Positions 9,372 through 17,831 of a DNA stretch of 64,000 nt are shown here, one piece after another; the stretch's first letter is position 1; each line of letters begins with the position of its first letter. The translations under genes and the position numbers were made by a program. The notes beneath the pieces are model-generated. The model did no database searches, was not told the DNA's origin, and saw only the letters and a program-made list of their open reading frames with translations. The DNA comes from Streptomyces sp. NBC_01460. Its GTDB lineage: Bacteria > Actinomycetota > Actinomycetes > Streptomycetales > Streptomycetaceae. The stretch spans positions 8,060,001 to 8,124,000 of the forward strand of contig NZ_CP109473.1 in NCBI RefSeq assembly GCF_036227405.1. The letters run 5' to 3'.

Positions 9372-10330
9372 GCGGTCTTCCTTCCGCCCCGGCGGCGCAG
9401 CAGCACCACGACGCCGACGATGAAGAGCGTGAACAGGACCAGGACGGCGGCGGCCAGGCCGTACTCCTGGTAGTCGAAGGTCAGCCCGTAGGCGTAGACG
9501 TTCAGGGTCTCCACCTCGAAGTCCGAGCCGCCGCCGGCACCCTTGGTGGCGTAGAGGATGTCGAAGGTCTTGAGTGCGTCGACCGCGCGCAGCACCAGGG
9601 CGGTGGCCAGCGTCGGCCCGAGCATGGGCAGCACGACGTGCCGGAAGCGCTGCCAGCCGTTCGCACCGTCGACGCGCGCCGCCTCCTCCGGCTCCTCGGG
9701 CAGCGTGGTGAGCCCGGCGAGCAGCAGCAGGGTCATCATGGGCGTCCACTGCCATACGTCGATGAGCATGAGCGTCGGCAGGGACTGGCTCACCGAGCCG
9801 AGGAACTCCTGCCGGGGCAGGCCGACCCCGGCGAGCAGGTGGTTGGCTATGCCGTTGGTGGGGTCGAGGATCAGCAGCCAGAGGATGCCGATCGCCACCG
9901 GAGTGGTGAGCAGCGGGATGATCAGGACCGTACGCACCCACCGCATGCCCCGGAACGGCTTGCGCATGAGCATCGCGAGGGCGAGGCCGAGCACGGTCTC
10001 CAGGATCACCGCGCCGACCGTGAAGACGAGCGTGCGCTGCGCGGCGGGCCAGAACCGGCGGGTGTCGCCGAGGGCGTCGGTGAAGTTCTGCAGGCCGACG
10101 TACGTCCTGCCCGCGTTCACCGCGCCGAAGGCGTCGGTCAGGCTGAGGTCGAGGGTGTAGACCAGCGGGAAGACGATCATCAGCCCGACGAACAGCAGCG
10201 CCGGGGCCAGCATCGTCCACTTCAGCCGCCGGTTGGCCTGCTCGAAGGTGCGGGGACGGCGCGCGGGGGCCGGTCCCTCACCCGGCACGGTGGCCGGGCG
10301 GGCGGTCGGGGAGACCTCCGTGGTGGACAT
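9368..10330 (-). CDS. Carbohydrate ABC transporter permease (MalF type)
   Basis: A 320-residue CUT1 permease with a hydrophilic N-terminus of about 35 residues, six membrane segments and the coupling loop EEPEEAARVDGANGWQRFRHVVLPMLGPT. It pairs with the MalG-type permease downstream (4-bp overlap) and follows the solute-binding protein gene with a TGATG 1-bp overlap at 10330. Its place in the operon makes it one half of the membrane channel for the sugar imported ahead of the ManD-like enzyme. Confidence 0.93.
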   Translation of the reverse strand: MSTTEVSPTARPATVPGEGPAPARRPRTFEQANRRLKWTMLAPALLFVGLMIVFPLVYTLDLSLTDAFGAVNAGRTYVGLQNFTDALGDTRRFWPAAQRTLVFTVGAVILETVLGLALAMLMRKPFRGMRWVRTVLIIPLLTTPVAIGILWLLILDPTNGIANHLLAGVGLPRQEFLGSVSQSLPTLMLIDVWQWTPMMTLLLLAGLTTLPEEPEEAARVDGANGWQRFRHVVLPMLGPTLATALVLRAVDALKTFDILYATKGAGGGSDFEVETLNVYAYGLTFDYQEYGLAAAVLVLFTLFIVGVVVLLRRRGGRKTA

Positions 10331-11649
10331 CAGGACTCCTTGTGGCGGTTGTCGCGGACGAGGAAATCGGCGAACTCCGCATCGGCGTCGCGGGCCACGG
10401 GCCGTACGTCGTTGCCGAGGATGCCCGCGACCAGGGGCCGTCCCACGATGTCCCTGGCGCGGCCGACCTGGAGGACGCGGGGCCTGTCGTAGCCGAGCCC
10501 CCGCTCGGCGTTGAGCCGCATGGCCTCGGCGAGGTCCGGCGGGAAGGAGGCCAGGGACTCGGGGTCGGACCACACCGAGCCGCGTGCTCCGGGGATGCCG
10601 TCCTTCTGGAGGTCCGCGGTCACCTCGGGCCCCGCGGCCCACTTGACGAACTCCCAGGCGTCGTCGCGCAGCAGGGAGAACTCGCTGATGCCGAGACTCC
10701 AGGACGGGATGTTGTGCGGCCGGGCGCCGGCCGGTCCCGCGGGGAAGGGGGCGAAGCCGACGGTCTCCCGCACGGTCGACACCTTCGGGTCGAGGAAGCT
10801 GCTGTAGATCGCGTCCGCGTCGATGTAGAAGGCGGCCTTGCCCTGCGCGAAGATCGGCATCGCCTGTTCGAGGCTCATGTTGGTCGCGCCGGGCGGGCCC
10901 GTCCTCGACAGGAGCCTGCCGTAGTACGCGTACGCGGCGAGAGCCTCGGGCGAGCCGATGCCGGACCTGCCCCCTACGACGAAGTCCCCGCCGTGCGAGT
11001 ACAGGAAGCTCGACCACTGGGACACGGCGCCGCTGCGCTGGCCCCGGCCGACGAAGCCGTAGAAGCCCTTCTTCTTCTCGGTGAGTTCCTGGGCCGCCGA
11101 CATCAGCGCCTCCAGGGTGCGGGGCGGTCCGCCGACGCCCTCCACGAGGTCCTTGCGGTAGTACAGTGCCGGGCGCTCGGTGACCACGGGGACGCTCAGC
11201 ACCTTGCCCGCCGTCAAGGAGGCCTCGCGCGGGGCCTTCTGGAAGTCCGGCCAGGCGAAGTCCTCGTCCTGGGTGACACGGTCGCTCAGGTCGGCCAGCC
11301 AGCCGTTGTGCGCGAAGAGCAGCTGCTCCTGGAGCGCGCGGACCATCATGACGTCCACGTCGGTGCCCGAGGCGTTGAGCTTCACGTTGTAGCTGCTGGC
11401 CAGCTGGTCCGCGGTGAGCAGCGTCATCGAGACCCGCCGCCCGATCCGCTCCTCGAACTCCTTCGTCCGGCGCCGGATCGCCTGCGACCACACGTGGTTG
11501 ATCGCCATGATCCGCAACGGGGTGTCGGCGGAAGGCCGGCCGCCCCTGGTCGTACACGCGCCGAGCGCCCCCATCCCGGCGGCTCCCGCGACCCCTGCCG
11601 CCAGCCTGCCGAAGGAGCGCCGGCTGAGGAGCTGGCTGCTCGTGGACAT
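10330..11649 (-). CDS. Sugar ABC transporter substrate-binding lipoprotein
   Basis: The 439-residue periplasmic-type binding protein has a twin-arginine lipoprotein signal: SRRSFGRLAAG, a hydrophobic stretch and the lipobox LGAC near residue 32, so it should be anchored outside the membrane. The rest fits the family 1 (maltose/multiple sugar) binding-protein fold, with ALYYRKDLVE and AFYIDADAIY segments. The ATG at 11649 is chosen because it places the Tat motif properly; an open frame extends 29 codons upstream. It is the first gene of the importer-ManD operon and lies behind the nested operator at 11726-11760. Confidence 0.9.
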   Translation of the reverse strand: MSTSSQLLSRRSFGRLAAGVAGAAGMGALGACTTRGGRPSADTPLRIMAINHVWSQAIRRRTKEFEERIGRRVSMTLLTADQLASSYNVKLNASGTDVDVMMVRALQEQLLFAHNGWLADLSDRVTQDEDFAWPDFQKAPREASLTAGKVLSVPVVTERPALYYRKDLVEGVGGPPRTLEALMSAAQELTEKKKGFYGFVGRGQRSGAVSQWSSFLYSHGGDFVVGGRSGIGSPEALAAYAYYGRLLSRTGPPGATNMSLEQAMPIFAQGKAAFYIDADAIYSSFLDPKVSTVRETVGFAPFPAGPAGARPHNIPSWSLGISEFSLLRDDAWEFVKWAAGPEVTADLQKDGIPGARGSVWSDPESLASFPPDLAEAMRLNAERGLGYDRPRVLQVGRARDIVGRPLVAGILGNDVRPVARDADAEFADFLVRDNRHKES

Positions 11650-11725
11650 CGTCGTCCTCGTCTCTCTGCGCTGTCGTGCGTCATGCTCACGCGGGGGCGT
11701 GCGGCCTCCGCGTGAGATCCGGTCC

Positions 11726-11760
11726 GTCTGGCCCAACTGGTAGGACCAGTTGAACCAGAC
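11726..11760. promoter_or_regulatory. Nested palindromic operator of FadR/GntR type upstream of the sugar importer
   Basis: Two inverted repeats share one centre. The inner arms are AACTGGT (11735-11741) and ACCAGTT (11745-11751) around AGG; the outer arms are GTCTGG (11726-11731) and CCAGAC (11755-11760). The core TGGTAGGACCA fits the TGGTnnnACCA pattern bound by FCD-type GntR regulators. It lies 77 bp before the binding-protein gene and just beyond the end of the GntR gene, so autologous control is likely by inference. Confidence 0.75.
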
Positions 11761-11895
11761 GGACGTTAGCAGGAGGAAGACGTGCCGAACAGCCCCTGCA
11801 CGGATCGGATCCGCGTCGGACCTCTGCGGGGCGCGCGCCCCGGTCCGCCCTGGGCGGCCGGCCCCGAAAGGCCGCTCGCCGATCTTTCCGTGGCC

Positions 11896-12720
11896 CTAGC
11901 GGTTCCCGGTGTCGTCCAGCAGCGCTTCGATGTGGTTGCGCGCCATGATGTCGACCTGGACGTCGAGATCCTTGCCGTAGGTGCGCAGCCCGAGCATCAG
12001 GTGCTCCCGCATCCGCTCACCGGCCAGGTCCACGTCACGCGCCTCGATCGCCTCGAAGATCTCGGGGTGGTGCGGAACGCCGGGCTCGCCGATCGAGGGG
12101 TCGGAATTGGAGCGGAGCATCATCTCGAACATCATCCCGCTGATCGACGAGAGCATGATCCGCAGGACCGGGTTCTTGCTCGCCTCGGCGACGGCATCGT
12201 GGAACGCCATGTCGGCCCGGGCCTTGACGACGACGTCGTTCGCCGATTCGAGGGCGTCCCGTGCCGCTCTCATCGCCTCGATGTCCTCGTCCGTCGCGCG
12301 CTCGGTCGCCAGCCGCACCGTCTCGACCTCCAGCGGCAGCCGGGCCTCGATCAACTGCCGGACGGTCGGCCGCCCGGCGCGGTACAACGCGTCGTAGCCC
12401 CTCGCCTGCCCCGAGCTCTGCTCGCGGACGAACGAGCCGCGACCCGGTGCGACCTCGATCAGGTGCTGGGTCTCCAGGCGCCGCAGAACCTCCCGCACGA
12501 CGTTCCTGCTGGCACCGAACTGGGCCGCGAGCTCGCGCTCGGAGGGGAGTTTCGTCCCGACGGGGATGTCACCGGACCGGATGTCGTGCTCGAGGTCCCG
12601 TGCGATCCGCTCCGTGAGGAGCCCACGCTGGGCGGGGGCCGCGGACTGGCCGGACCGCGCGGAGGAGGAAGAGGCGGACGGCTGCATCCCCGCAGCGTAC
12701 AGGCTGGTACAGGACGTCAC
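11896..12720 (-). CDS. FadR-type GntR transcriptional regulator (FCD domain)
   Basis: A 274-residue protein with an N-terminal winged helix (about residues 35-100; KLPSERELAAQFGASRNVVREVLRRLETQHLI is the classic GntR recognition region) and an all-helical FCD ligand domain (about 115-255; ADMAFHDAVAEASKNPVL with the metal-binding Asp/His). FCD regulators sense small carboxylates such as sugar acids, which fits the ManD-like enzyme in the adjacent operon. GTG 12720 gives the longest product; ATG 12687 is an equally plausible start, and neither has a clear ribosome site. It probably represses the importer operon through the palindrome at 11726-11760. Confidence 0.9.
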   Translation of the reverse strand: MTSCTSLYAAGMQPSASSSSARSGQSAAPAQRGLLTERIARDLEHDIRSGDIPVGTKLPSERELAAQFGASRNVVREVLRRLETQHLIEVAPGRGSFVREQSSGQARGYDALYRAGRPTVRQLIEARLPLEVETVRLATERATDEDIEAMRAARDALESANDVVVKARADMAFHDAVAEASKNPVLRIMLSSISGMMFEMMLRSNSDPSIGEPGVPHHPEIFEAIEARDVDLAGERMREHLMLGLRTYGKDLDVQVDIMARNHIEALLDDTGNR

Positions 12721-12803
12721 CCGGCCGATCCGGCACCGCCCGGCGTCCCGGCTCGCCCCGGCGGCGGCTCGCCGGCCGGACGACGCGGGGGGGACGACCG
12801 GGT

Positions 12804-13748
12804 CTACTGCATCCCGGGAGCGGACGACCCCGCCCGTGTCGCGTCCGTGCCCCAGCTCGCCAGCAGCCGCAGGGCCTCGGCGGACGCGGAGTCCGGCTCC
12901 GCGTGGTAGGCGACCACCGACTGTTCCGCGTCGTCGGGCAGGGTGAACGTCTCGAAGGAGAGCGACAGTTCACCGACCAGCGGGTGGTGCAGCCGCTTGA
13001 CGCCGTGGCTCTTCTCCCTGACGTCGTGCCGCGCCCACAGCCGTCGGAACTCCTCGCTCTTCACGGACAGTTCACCGACGAGCGCGGAGAGACGGGGGTC
13101 GTCGGGGTGGCAGCCCGCGTCCATCCGCAGGTAGCTGACGATGTCCGACGCCTTCTGGTCCCAGTCCACGTACAGGTCCTGGTAGTCCGGGTTCAGGAAC
13201 ACCAGTCGCGCCCAGTTCCGCTCCTGCGCCGGCAGCTGCGACCAGTCGCCGAACACCGCCGCCGCCATCCGGTTCCAGGCCAGGATCTCCGAACGCCGCC
13301 CGACGACGTAGGCGGGCACACCGTCCATGGTGTCGAGCAGCCGGCACAGGGCACCCCGCACCCGCTGCTGCCGCGGCGACGGCTTCTTCCGGTGCTGCTT
13401 CGGCTTCGCGAGGTGGGTGAGATGCGCCTGCTCGGCATCCGTCAGCCGCAGCGCGGACGCGATCGCGCCGAGCACCTCACCGGACACGTTCTGTCCGTTG
13501 CCCTGCTCGAGGCGGGTGTAGTACGCCACGGACACACCGGCCAGCTGGGCCAGCTCCTCGCGGCGCAGCCCCGGGACCCGGCGGTGACGCCCGAAGTCGG
13601 GCAGACCCACGTCCTCCGGCTTCAGGCGGGCACGCCGGCTGCGCAGGAACTCGCTGAGCTCGGCGCGCCGGTCGATGGCGGGGCCCGTGCCGGCACCGGG
13701 GCCGCGGGGGCCGGCCGGCCGGCGTTCGGATACAGGCTGCTCCTCCAT
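12804..13748 (-). CDS. XRE-family regulator with MmyB-like ligand-binding domain
   Basis: This 314-residue protein has an N-terminal XRE helix-turn-helix (about 30-105; VPGLRREELAQLAGVSVAYYTRLEQGNGQNVS) and a PAS-like MmyB ligand-binding domain (about 135-295; EILAWNRMAAAVFGDW, then DPRLSALVGELSVKSEEFRRLWARHDV). MmyB-type regulators are abundant in Streptomyces and usually control a neighbouring oxidoreductase gene, as seen here with the divergent zinc alcohol dehydrogenase. The ATG at 13748 lies just after GGAG. The open frame continues far upstream, but that part is antisense to the dehydrogenase and is a shadow. Confidence 0.92.
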   Translation of the reverse strand: MEEQPVSERRPAGPRGPGAGTGPAIDRRAELSEFLRSRRARLKPEDVGLPDFGRHRRVPGLRREELAQLAGVSVAYYTRLEQGNGQNVSGEVLGAIASALRLTDAEQAHLTHLAKPKQHRKKPSPRQQRVRGALCRLLDTMDGVPAYVVGRRSEILAWNRMAAAVFGDWSQLPAQERNWARLVFLNPDYQDLYVDWDQKASDIVSYLRMDAGCHPDDPRLSALVGELSVKSEEFRRLWARHDVREKSHGVKRLHHPLVGELSLSFETFTLPDDAEQSVVAYHAEPDSASAEALRLLASWGTDATRAGSSAPGMQ

Positions 13749-13790
13749 GTCTCCAGTATCCACGGTCGTACGCACACCATCCTGTCCCCG

Positions 13791-13809
13791 CCAGTAGTAG
13801 GACCACTGG
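13791..13809. promoter_or_regulatory. Inverted repeat, likely operator between XRE regulator and dehydrogenase
   Basis: CCAGT (13791-13795) and ACTGG (13805-13809) flank AGTAGGACC in the 171-bp divergent intergenic region. The core TAGGACCA is shared with the operator at 11726-11760. It is the best candidate site for the MmyB-like protein. Confidence 0.5.
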
Positions 13810-13919
13810 ACGTAGGCACAACTGTGGCCTGGGTGAATGCCGTGAGGTGGGGCAGGCTGGATGCTGTGCCCGGACCGAAGGCTGCCGGGCGCAGGACCAC
13901 TCCTTAGGAGCATTCCCGC

Positions 13920-14960
13920 ATGACCACTGTCGCTGCGTACGCCGCCCCCTCCGCCAAGGCCCCGCTCGAGCGCACCACCATCGAACGGCGCGCGGTCGGC
14001 GAGTTCGACGTCCTGATCGACATCAAGTTCGCCGGCATCTGCCACTCGGACATCCATCAGGCCCGCGACGGGTGGAGCGAGGGCATATTCCCGATGGTCC
14101 CCGGCCATGAGATCGCCGGGGTCGTCACCGAGACCGGCTCCGGCGTCACCAGGTTCGCCGTGGGCGACCGGGTGGGCGTCGGCTGCATGGTCGACTCCTG
14201 CCGCGAGTGCGACAACTGCAAGGCCGGCCTCGAGCAGTACTGCGTCAAGGGCAACACCGGCACGTACAACGCCCTCGACAAGAACGGCGAGCCCACCTAC
14301 GGCGGCTACTCCACGCACATCGTCGTGGACGAGAACTACACCGTTCGCATCCCCGACGGCCTGTCGCTGGACGAGGCCGCGCCGCTGCTCTGCGCGGGCA
14401 TCACCACGTACTCCCCGCTGAAGCACTGGAAGGCCGGCCCCGGCAAGAAGGTCGCCGTCCTCGGCATGGGCGGCCTCGGACACGTGGGCGTCAAGATCGC
14501 CCACGCGCTCGGTGCGGAGGTGACCGTGCTCTCGCAGTCCCTGCGCAAGCGGGACGACGGGCTGAAGCTGGGCGCCGACCACTACTACGCCACCAGCGAC
14601 CCGAAGACCTTCGAGGACCTGGCCGGCACGTTCGACATCATCCTGTCCACGGTGTCGGCGCCCCTGGACTTCGGCGCCTACCTCGCCCTCCTGAAGACGG
14701 ACGGCGCGCTGGTCAACGTCGGCGCCCCCGAGGAGCCCATCTCCGTCAACCTCTTCTCCCTGATCGGCGGACGCAAGTCCCTCTCGGGCTCCGGCATCGG
14801 GGGCATTCAGGAGACCCAGGAGATGCTGGACTTCTGCGCCGAGCACGGATTCGGCGCGGAGATCGAGCTGATCGGCGCGTCCGAGATCAACGAGGCGTAC
14901 GAGCGTGTGCTGAACAGCGACGTCCGCTACCGGTTCGTGATCGACGCGGCGACCATCTGA
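13920..14960 (+). CDS. Zinc-dependent alcohol dehydrogenase, YahK/cinnamyl-alcohol type
   Basis: A 346-residue medium-chain NAD(P)-dependent dehydrogenase that interconverts aldehydes and alcohols. The catalytic zinc ligands are in GICHSDIH (C and H) and PGHEIAG, the structural zinc site is [15 protein letters not shown], and the cofactor Rossmann motif is GMGGLGHVG. The overall pattern ([30 protein letters not shown]) is that of the YahK/CAD group, which prefers NADPH and broad aldehyde substrates. It is divergent from the MmyB-like regulator, which probably controls it in response to an aldehyde, fatty acid or redox signal (inference). Confidence 0.93.
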   Translation: MTTVAAYAAPSAKAPLERTTIERRAVGEFDVLIDIKFAGICHSDIHQARDGWSEGIFPMVPGHEIAGVVTETGSGVTRFAVGDRVGVGCMVDSCRECDNCKAGLEQYCVKGNTGTYNALDKNGEPTYGGYSTHIVVDENYTVRIPDGLSLDEAAPLLCAGITTYSPLKHWKAGPGKKVAVLGMGGLGHVGVKIAHALGAEVTVLSQSLRKRDDGLKLGADHYYATSDPKTFEDLAGTFDIILSTVSAPLDFGAYLALLKTDGALVNVGAPEEPISVNLFSLIGGRKSLSGSGIGGIQETQEMLDFCAEHGFGAEIELIGASEINEAYERVLNSDVRYRFVIDAATI

Positions 14961-15000
14961 GGCCCGCCGTCTGACCGCCCTGCCTGACCGCCCCGCCTGC

Positions 15001-15450
15001 TCAGCCGTCGTTGCGCAGGTGGGGCGGCGGCGTCGTGGCGGTGTCGAGGAAGAAGGAGTCGATGCTCTGGACCGTCTCCATGAAGTCGTCGAGGTTGACG
15101 GGCTTGGTGACGTACGCGTTGGCGTGCTGGCGGTAGGCGTCCTCGACGTCGTCCGGCGCGGCGGACGTGGTCAGTACGACGATGGGGATGCTCGCCAGAT
15201 CGCTGTCGTTCTTGAGGACGTTCAGCAGCTCCCGGCCGTTCATTCGGGGCATGTTCAGGTCGAGCACGATCAGGTCCGGCCGGTCGGTCTGCGGGTCACG
15301 GAGGTACTCCAGCGCCGCGACGCCGTCGTCGGCCCGCTGGATCCCGCGTGCCATGCCGTGCTCCGTCAGCGCCTCCTCGATCAGCATGGCGTCCGCCATG
15401 TCGTCCTCGACGAGCAGGACGGTGTAGGTGCGGGGGGCGAGGCCGTTCAT
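15001..15450 (-). CDS. Single-domain response regulator (Rcp1-like CheY family)
   Basis: A 149-residue receiver domain: acidic pair in VEDDMAD, phospho-acceptor aspartate in DLIVLDLNMPRMNG, conserved Thr in VLTTSAAPDD and the lysine in YVTKPVNLDD. No output domain follows. It resembles Rcp1-type regulators that pair with Cph1-like histidine kinases, and such a kinase is divergent upstream. GGAG lies 7 nt before the ATG chosen here, but the frame is open further upstream through an HTH-containing segment (15451-15819) without a stop, so a longer fused product is possible. Confidence 0.88.
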   Translation of the reverse strand: MNGLAPRTYTVLLVEDDMADAMLIEEALTEHGMARGIQRADDGVAALEYLRDPQTDRPDLIVLDLNMPRMNGRELLNVLKNDSDLASIPIVVLTTSAAPDDVEDAYRQHANAYVTKPVNLDDFMETVQSIDSFFLDTATTPPPHLRNDG

Positions 15451-15819
15451 GAGCGAGCTCCGGGTCTTGTGGTGGGGTAGCGGGCGTGATGCCGGGCGAG
15501 TGGTGAAGACGAGTCCGGGCCAGCGTTTGCGGGCCCCCTGGCGGCTGACGCCCCAGGCTCTCCCCAGCTGGGGGTAGCCGGCGCCCTCCAGGGCGGCGGC
15601 CCGCGCGGCCAGAGCCGCGCACTCCTCCACCGCCCGGCCCAGGTAGGCCAGGGCGCGCAGCGAGGCCAGTGCGTCGCTCGGGGGCTGGTCGGTGCCCTCC
15701 TCGCCGACGTCCGGCACCGGCGAGCCGAGGGTGAGCAGCCGGGCGGCTTCGGCGACGGCCGCACGTGCCCGTTCGGCCAGCTCCTCCTGTTCGGCGCTCG
15801 TCTGCGTCTCTACTGCCAT
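15451..15819 (-). CDS. HTH-containing segment in frame with the response regulator (possible HTH-receiver fusion)
   Basis: From ATG 15819 the frame codes 123 residues: a helical N-terminal part (about 5-85) and a probable helix-turn-helix, GYPQLGRAWGVSRQGARKRWPG, near residues 82-103. No stop occurs before the response regulator, so translation from 15819 would give a 272-residue HTH-receiver protein ending at 15001. A leaderless-type promoter places the transcript start on this ATG (see 15826-15866), which supports real translation. The alternatives are a fusion, or a protein whose own stop was lost. The response regulator also has its own ribosome site. Confidence 0.6.
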
Positions 15820-15825
15820 GGATGC

Positions 15826-15866
15826 ACCGTAGACGCCGGGGCACCCCGTCGACAACCATGGTTGTC
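15826..15866 (-). promoter_or_regulatory. Leaderless promoter overlapping a perfect 16-bp palindrome
   Basis: On the minus strand TTGTCG (15855-15850), an 18-bp spacer and TACGGT (15831-15826) are followed 6 nt later by the ATG at 15819. GACAACCATGGTTGTC (15851-15866) is a perfect palindrome covering the -35 and facing the histidine kinase gene, so it could act as an operator for both. Confidence 0.6.
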
Positions 15867-15924
15867 CTCGCGGGTAAGGTGGCGCCGCCCGGTGCGCCAC
15901 CGGGCCCAGGGAGGGTGGACCGAC

Positions 15925-17538
15925 GTGCAGACCGACACCGTTCAGCAGACCTCGGTCACACCGCCGCGGTCCGCCCAGGACGGCTGGACCACGCGTGGCT
16001 GGCTGAGCGCCGGTTCCGCGGCGGCGCTGGTGCTCCTGCTCGTCCTGACCGGGTGCGGCGTCTGGGTCCTGGCCCACGCCACCGACGTGAACAGGCGGCT
16101 CACCGATCGCTGGTCGCCCGCCCTGATCGCCTCCGTGCGGATGGAAAGCGCCCTGATCAACCAGGAGACGGGCATCCGCGGATACGGGATGACGGGGAAG
16201 CGTGAATTCCTCGAGCCCTATCGGGAGGGCGTGGCCCAGGAGAGAGCCGCGGCCAGGGAACTGGCACGGCTGACCGGCGGCGACGAGCAGTCGACGGCCG
16301 ACCTCGCCCGGGTGCGCGAGCGGTCCGAGCGCTGGCAGGCCGCGACCGCCCGCCCCGTGAGCGAGGCGGGCGACCCCGTGGCCTCGGCCAGGGAGCGCGT
16401 CGAGTCGGGCAAGGACACGTTCGACGCCCTTCGTGCCTCACTGACCGAGCAGCAGACCCACATCGAGGCCGCACGGGACGCGGCGCGCAGCGACCTGGAC
16501 GGTGCGCGCTCCCTGCGCAACACGGTCTTCACCACGATCGCGTGCGTGGTCCTCGCCCTCATCGCTCTCGCCTTCGCCGGGCTGCGCCGCGGCGTCCAAC
16601 TGCCCCTGGACCAGCTGCGCACGGACGTCCGGAAGATCGCGGACGGCAGGTTCGGACACTCCATCGTCCCCTCCGGCCCCGCCGACCTCCGGGCGCTCGC
16701 CACCGACGTGGACGGCATGCGCCGGCGCCTCTCCGGTGAACTGGAGTTCAGCGACCGGGCGCGGGCCCAGCTCGACGAACAGGCCACGGAGCTGCGCCGC
16801 TCCAACGAGGAGCTCGAACAATTCGCCTACGTGGCGTCCCACGACCTCCAGGAGCCGCTGCGCAAGGTCGCCAGCTTCTGCCAGCTCCTGGAACGCCGCT
16901 ACGCGGAGCAGCTCGACGACCGCGCCAAGCAGTACATCTCCTTCGCGGTCGACGGTGCCAACCGTATGCAGACCCTCATCGGCGACCTCCTCGCGTTCTC
17001 CCGCGTCGGACGTCTGCACGCCGAGGACGCCGACGTCGCACTCGAACCCGTGCTGCGCCGCACCACCAGCTCCCTGGGCCTGGTCATCGAGGAGAGCGGG
17101 GCCATCCTCACCCACGACCCGCTCCCCTCGGTCCACGGCGACCCGACCCAGCTCGGCGTCCTGCTGCAGAACCTGATCTCCAACGCCATCAAGTTCCGTG
17201 CCCCGGGCGTCGTGCCCCGCATCCACGTCAGCGCGCACGAAACGGTGGCCGCCCCGGACGGTCCCGAGGACGCCGGCCCCCGCTGGGAGTTCGCCGTGAG
17301 CGACAACGGGATCGGGGTCGGCCCGGAGTACGCCGAGCGGATCTTCGTCATCTTCCAGCGCCTCCACACCCGTGACACCTATCCGGGGAACGGCATCGGC
17401 CTCGCCCTCTGCAAGAAGATCGTCGAGTACCACGGCGGGACGATCACCCTGGACACGGACCACACCCCCGGTACCCGCTTCGTCTTCACCCTTCCCGCGG
17501 CGCACGAGGACGCGTCCGCCGCAGATGCCGAGAGCTAG
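15925..17538 (+). CDS. CHASE3-HAMP sensor histidine kinase, Cph1-like kinase core
   Basis: A 537-residue membrane kinase. The order is: membrane segment (about 28-50), extracellular CHASE3-like helical domain (about 50-195), second membrane segment (about 200-222), HAMP (about 222-275), coiled coil, phospho-acceptor helix with YVASHDLQEPLRKVASF (His is the phosphorylated residue), then ATPase domain with LLQNLISNAIKF (N box), DNGIG (G1) and GNGIGLALCKK (G2). The HDLQEPLRK H-box is that of phytochrome-like kinases that signal to single-domain receivers, and such a receiver lies divergently next door. GTG 15925 is preferred because GGAGG lies about 10 nt upstream; a frame opens 21 codons earlier. 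Confidence 0.92.
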   Translation: MQTDTVQQTSVTPPRSAQDGWTTRGWLSAGSAAALVLLLVLTGCGVWVLAHATDVNRRLTDRWSPALIASVRMESALINQETGIRGYGMTGKREFLEPYREGVAQERAAARELARLTGGDEQSTADLARVRERSERWQAATARPVSEAGDPVASARERVESGKDTFDALRASLTEQQTHIEAARDAARSDLDGARSLRNTVFTTIACVVLALIALAFAGLRRGVQLPLDQLRTDVRKIADGRFGHSIVPSGPADLRALATDVDGMRRRLSGELEFSDRARAQLDEQATELRRSNEELEQFAYVASHDLQEPLRKVASFCQLLERRYAEQLDDRAKQYISFAVDGANRMQTLIGDLLAFSRVGRLHAEDADVALEPVLRRTTSSLGLVIEESGAILTHDPLPSVHGDPTQLGVLLQNLISNAIKFRAPGVVPRIHVSAHETVAAPDGPEDAGPRWEFAVSDNGIGVGPEYAERIFVIFQRLHTRDTYPGNGIGLALCKKIVEYHGGTITLDTDHTPGTRFVFTLPAAHEDASAADAES

Positions 17539-17831
17539 GCAGTCTCGCTACGCTGTCTACTCGGCTGTCCGCTCGACCATTGGCTCCTCTGCCAGGCGCG
17601 CTCGGTCTCGCGGATCTTGCGTGCATTCGCTCGCGCACCGCATCGGTCGAAGACGTAAAGACGGACGCCCTTCGCCTTCACCGGGCAGCGGTGGCCGGCC
17701 GAGTCCAGGTCCTCGATGTTCACGTCCGGGATCTGACCGCGGAGGGCACGGCCTAGAGTTGTCGCTGTCGGCGTGGTCAGCAGCTCGCACGAGCTGATGC
17801 GTCCCGGACCGCAGGGCGATGGGAGACACAG

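Noticed and set aside
9368-11557. Apparent 729-residue fusion of binding protein and permease, and a 567-residue permease fusion at 8517-10220
   Set aside because: The upstream parts read the neighbouring genes in the wrong frame; real starts with ATGA and TGATG overlaps give normal-length permeases.
12804-14846. 680-residue extension of the XRE regulator
   Set aside because: Everything before ATG 13748 is antisense to the alcohol dehydrogenase or lies in the operator region.
17535-17723. 62-residue minus-strand ORF after the histidine kinase
   Set aside because: The first half has fair codon use (RLYVFDRCG) but the rest is Ser/Arg/Gln-rich and overlaps the kinase stop; no ribosome site or recognisable domain.
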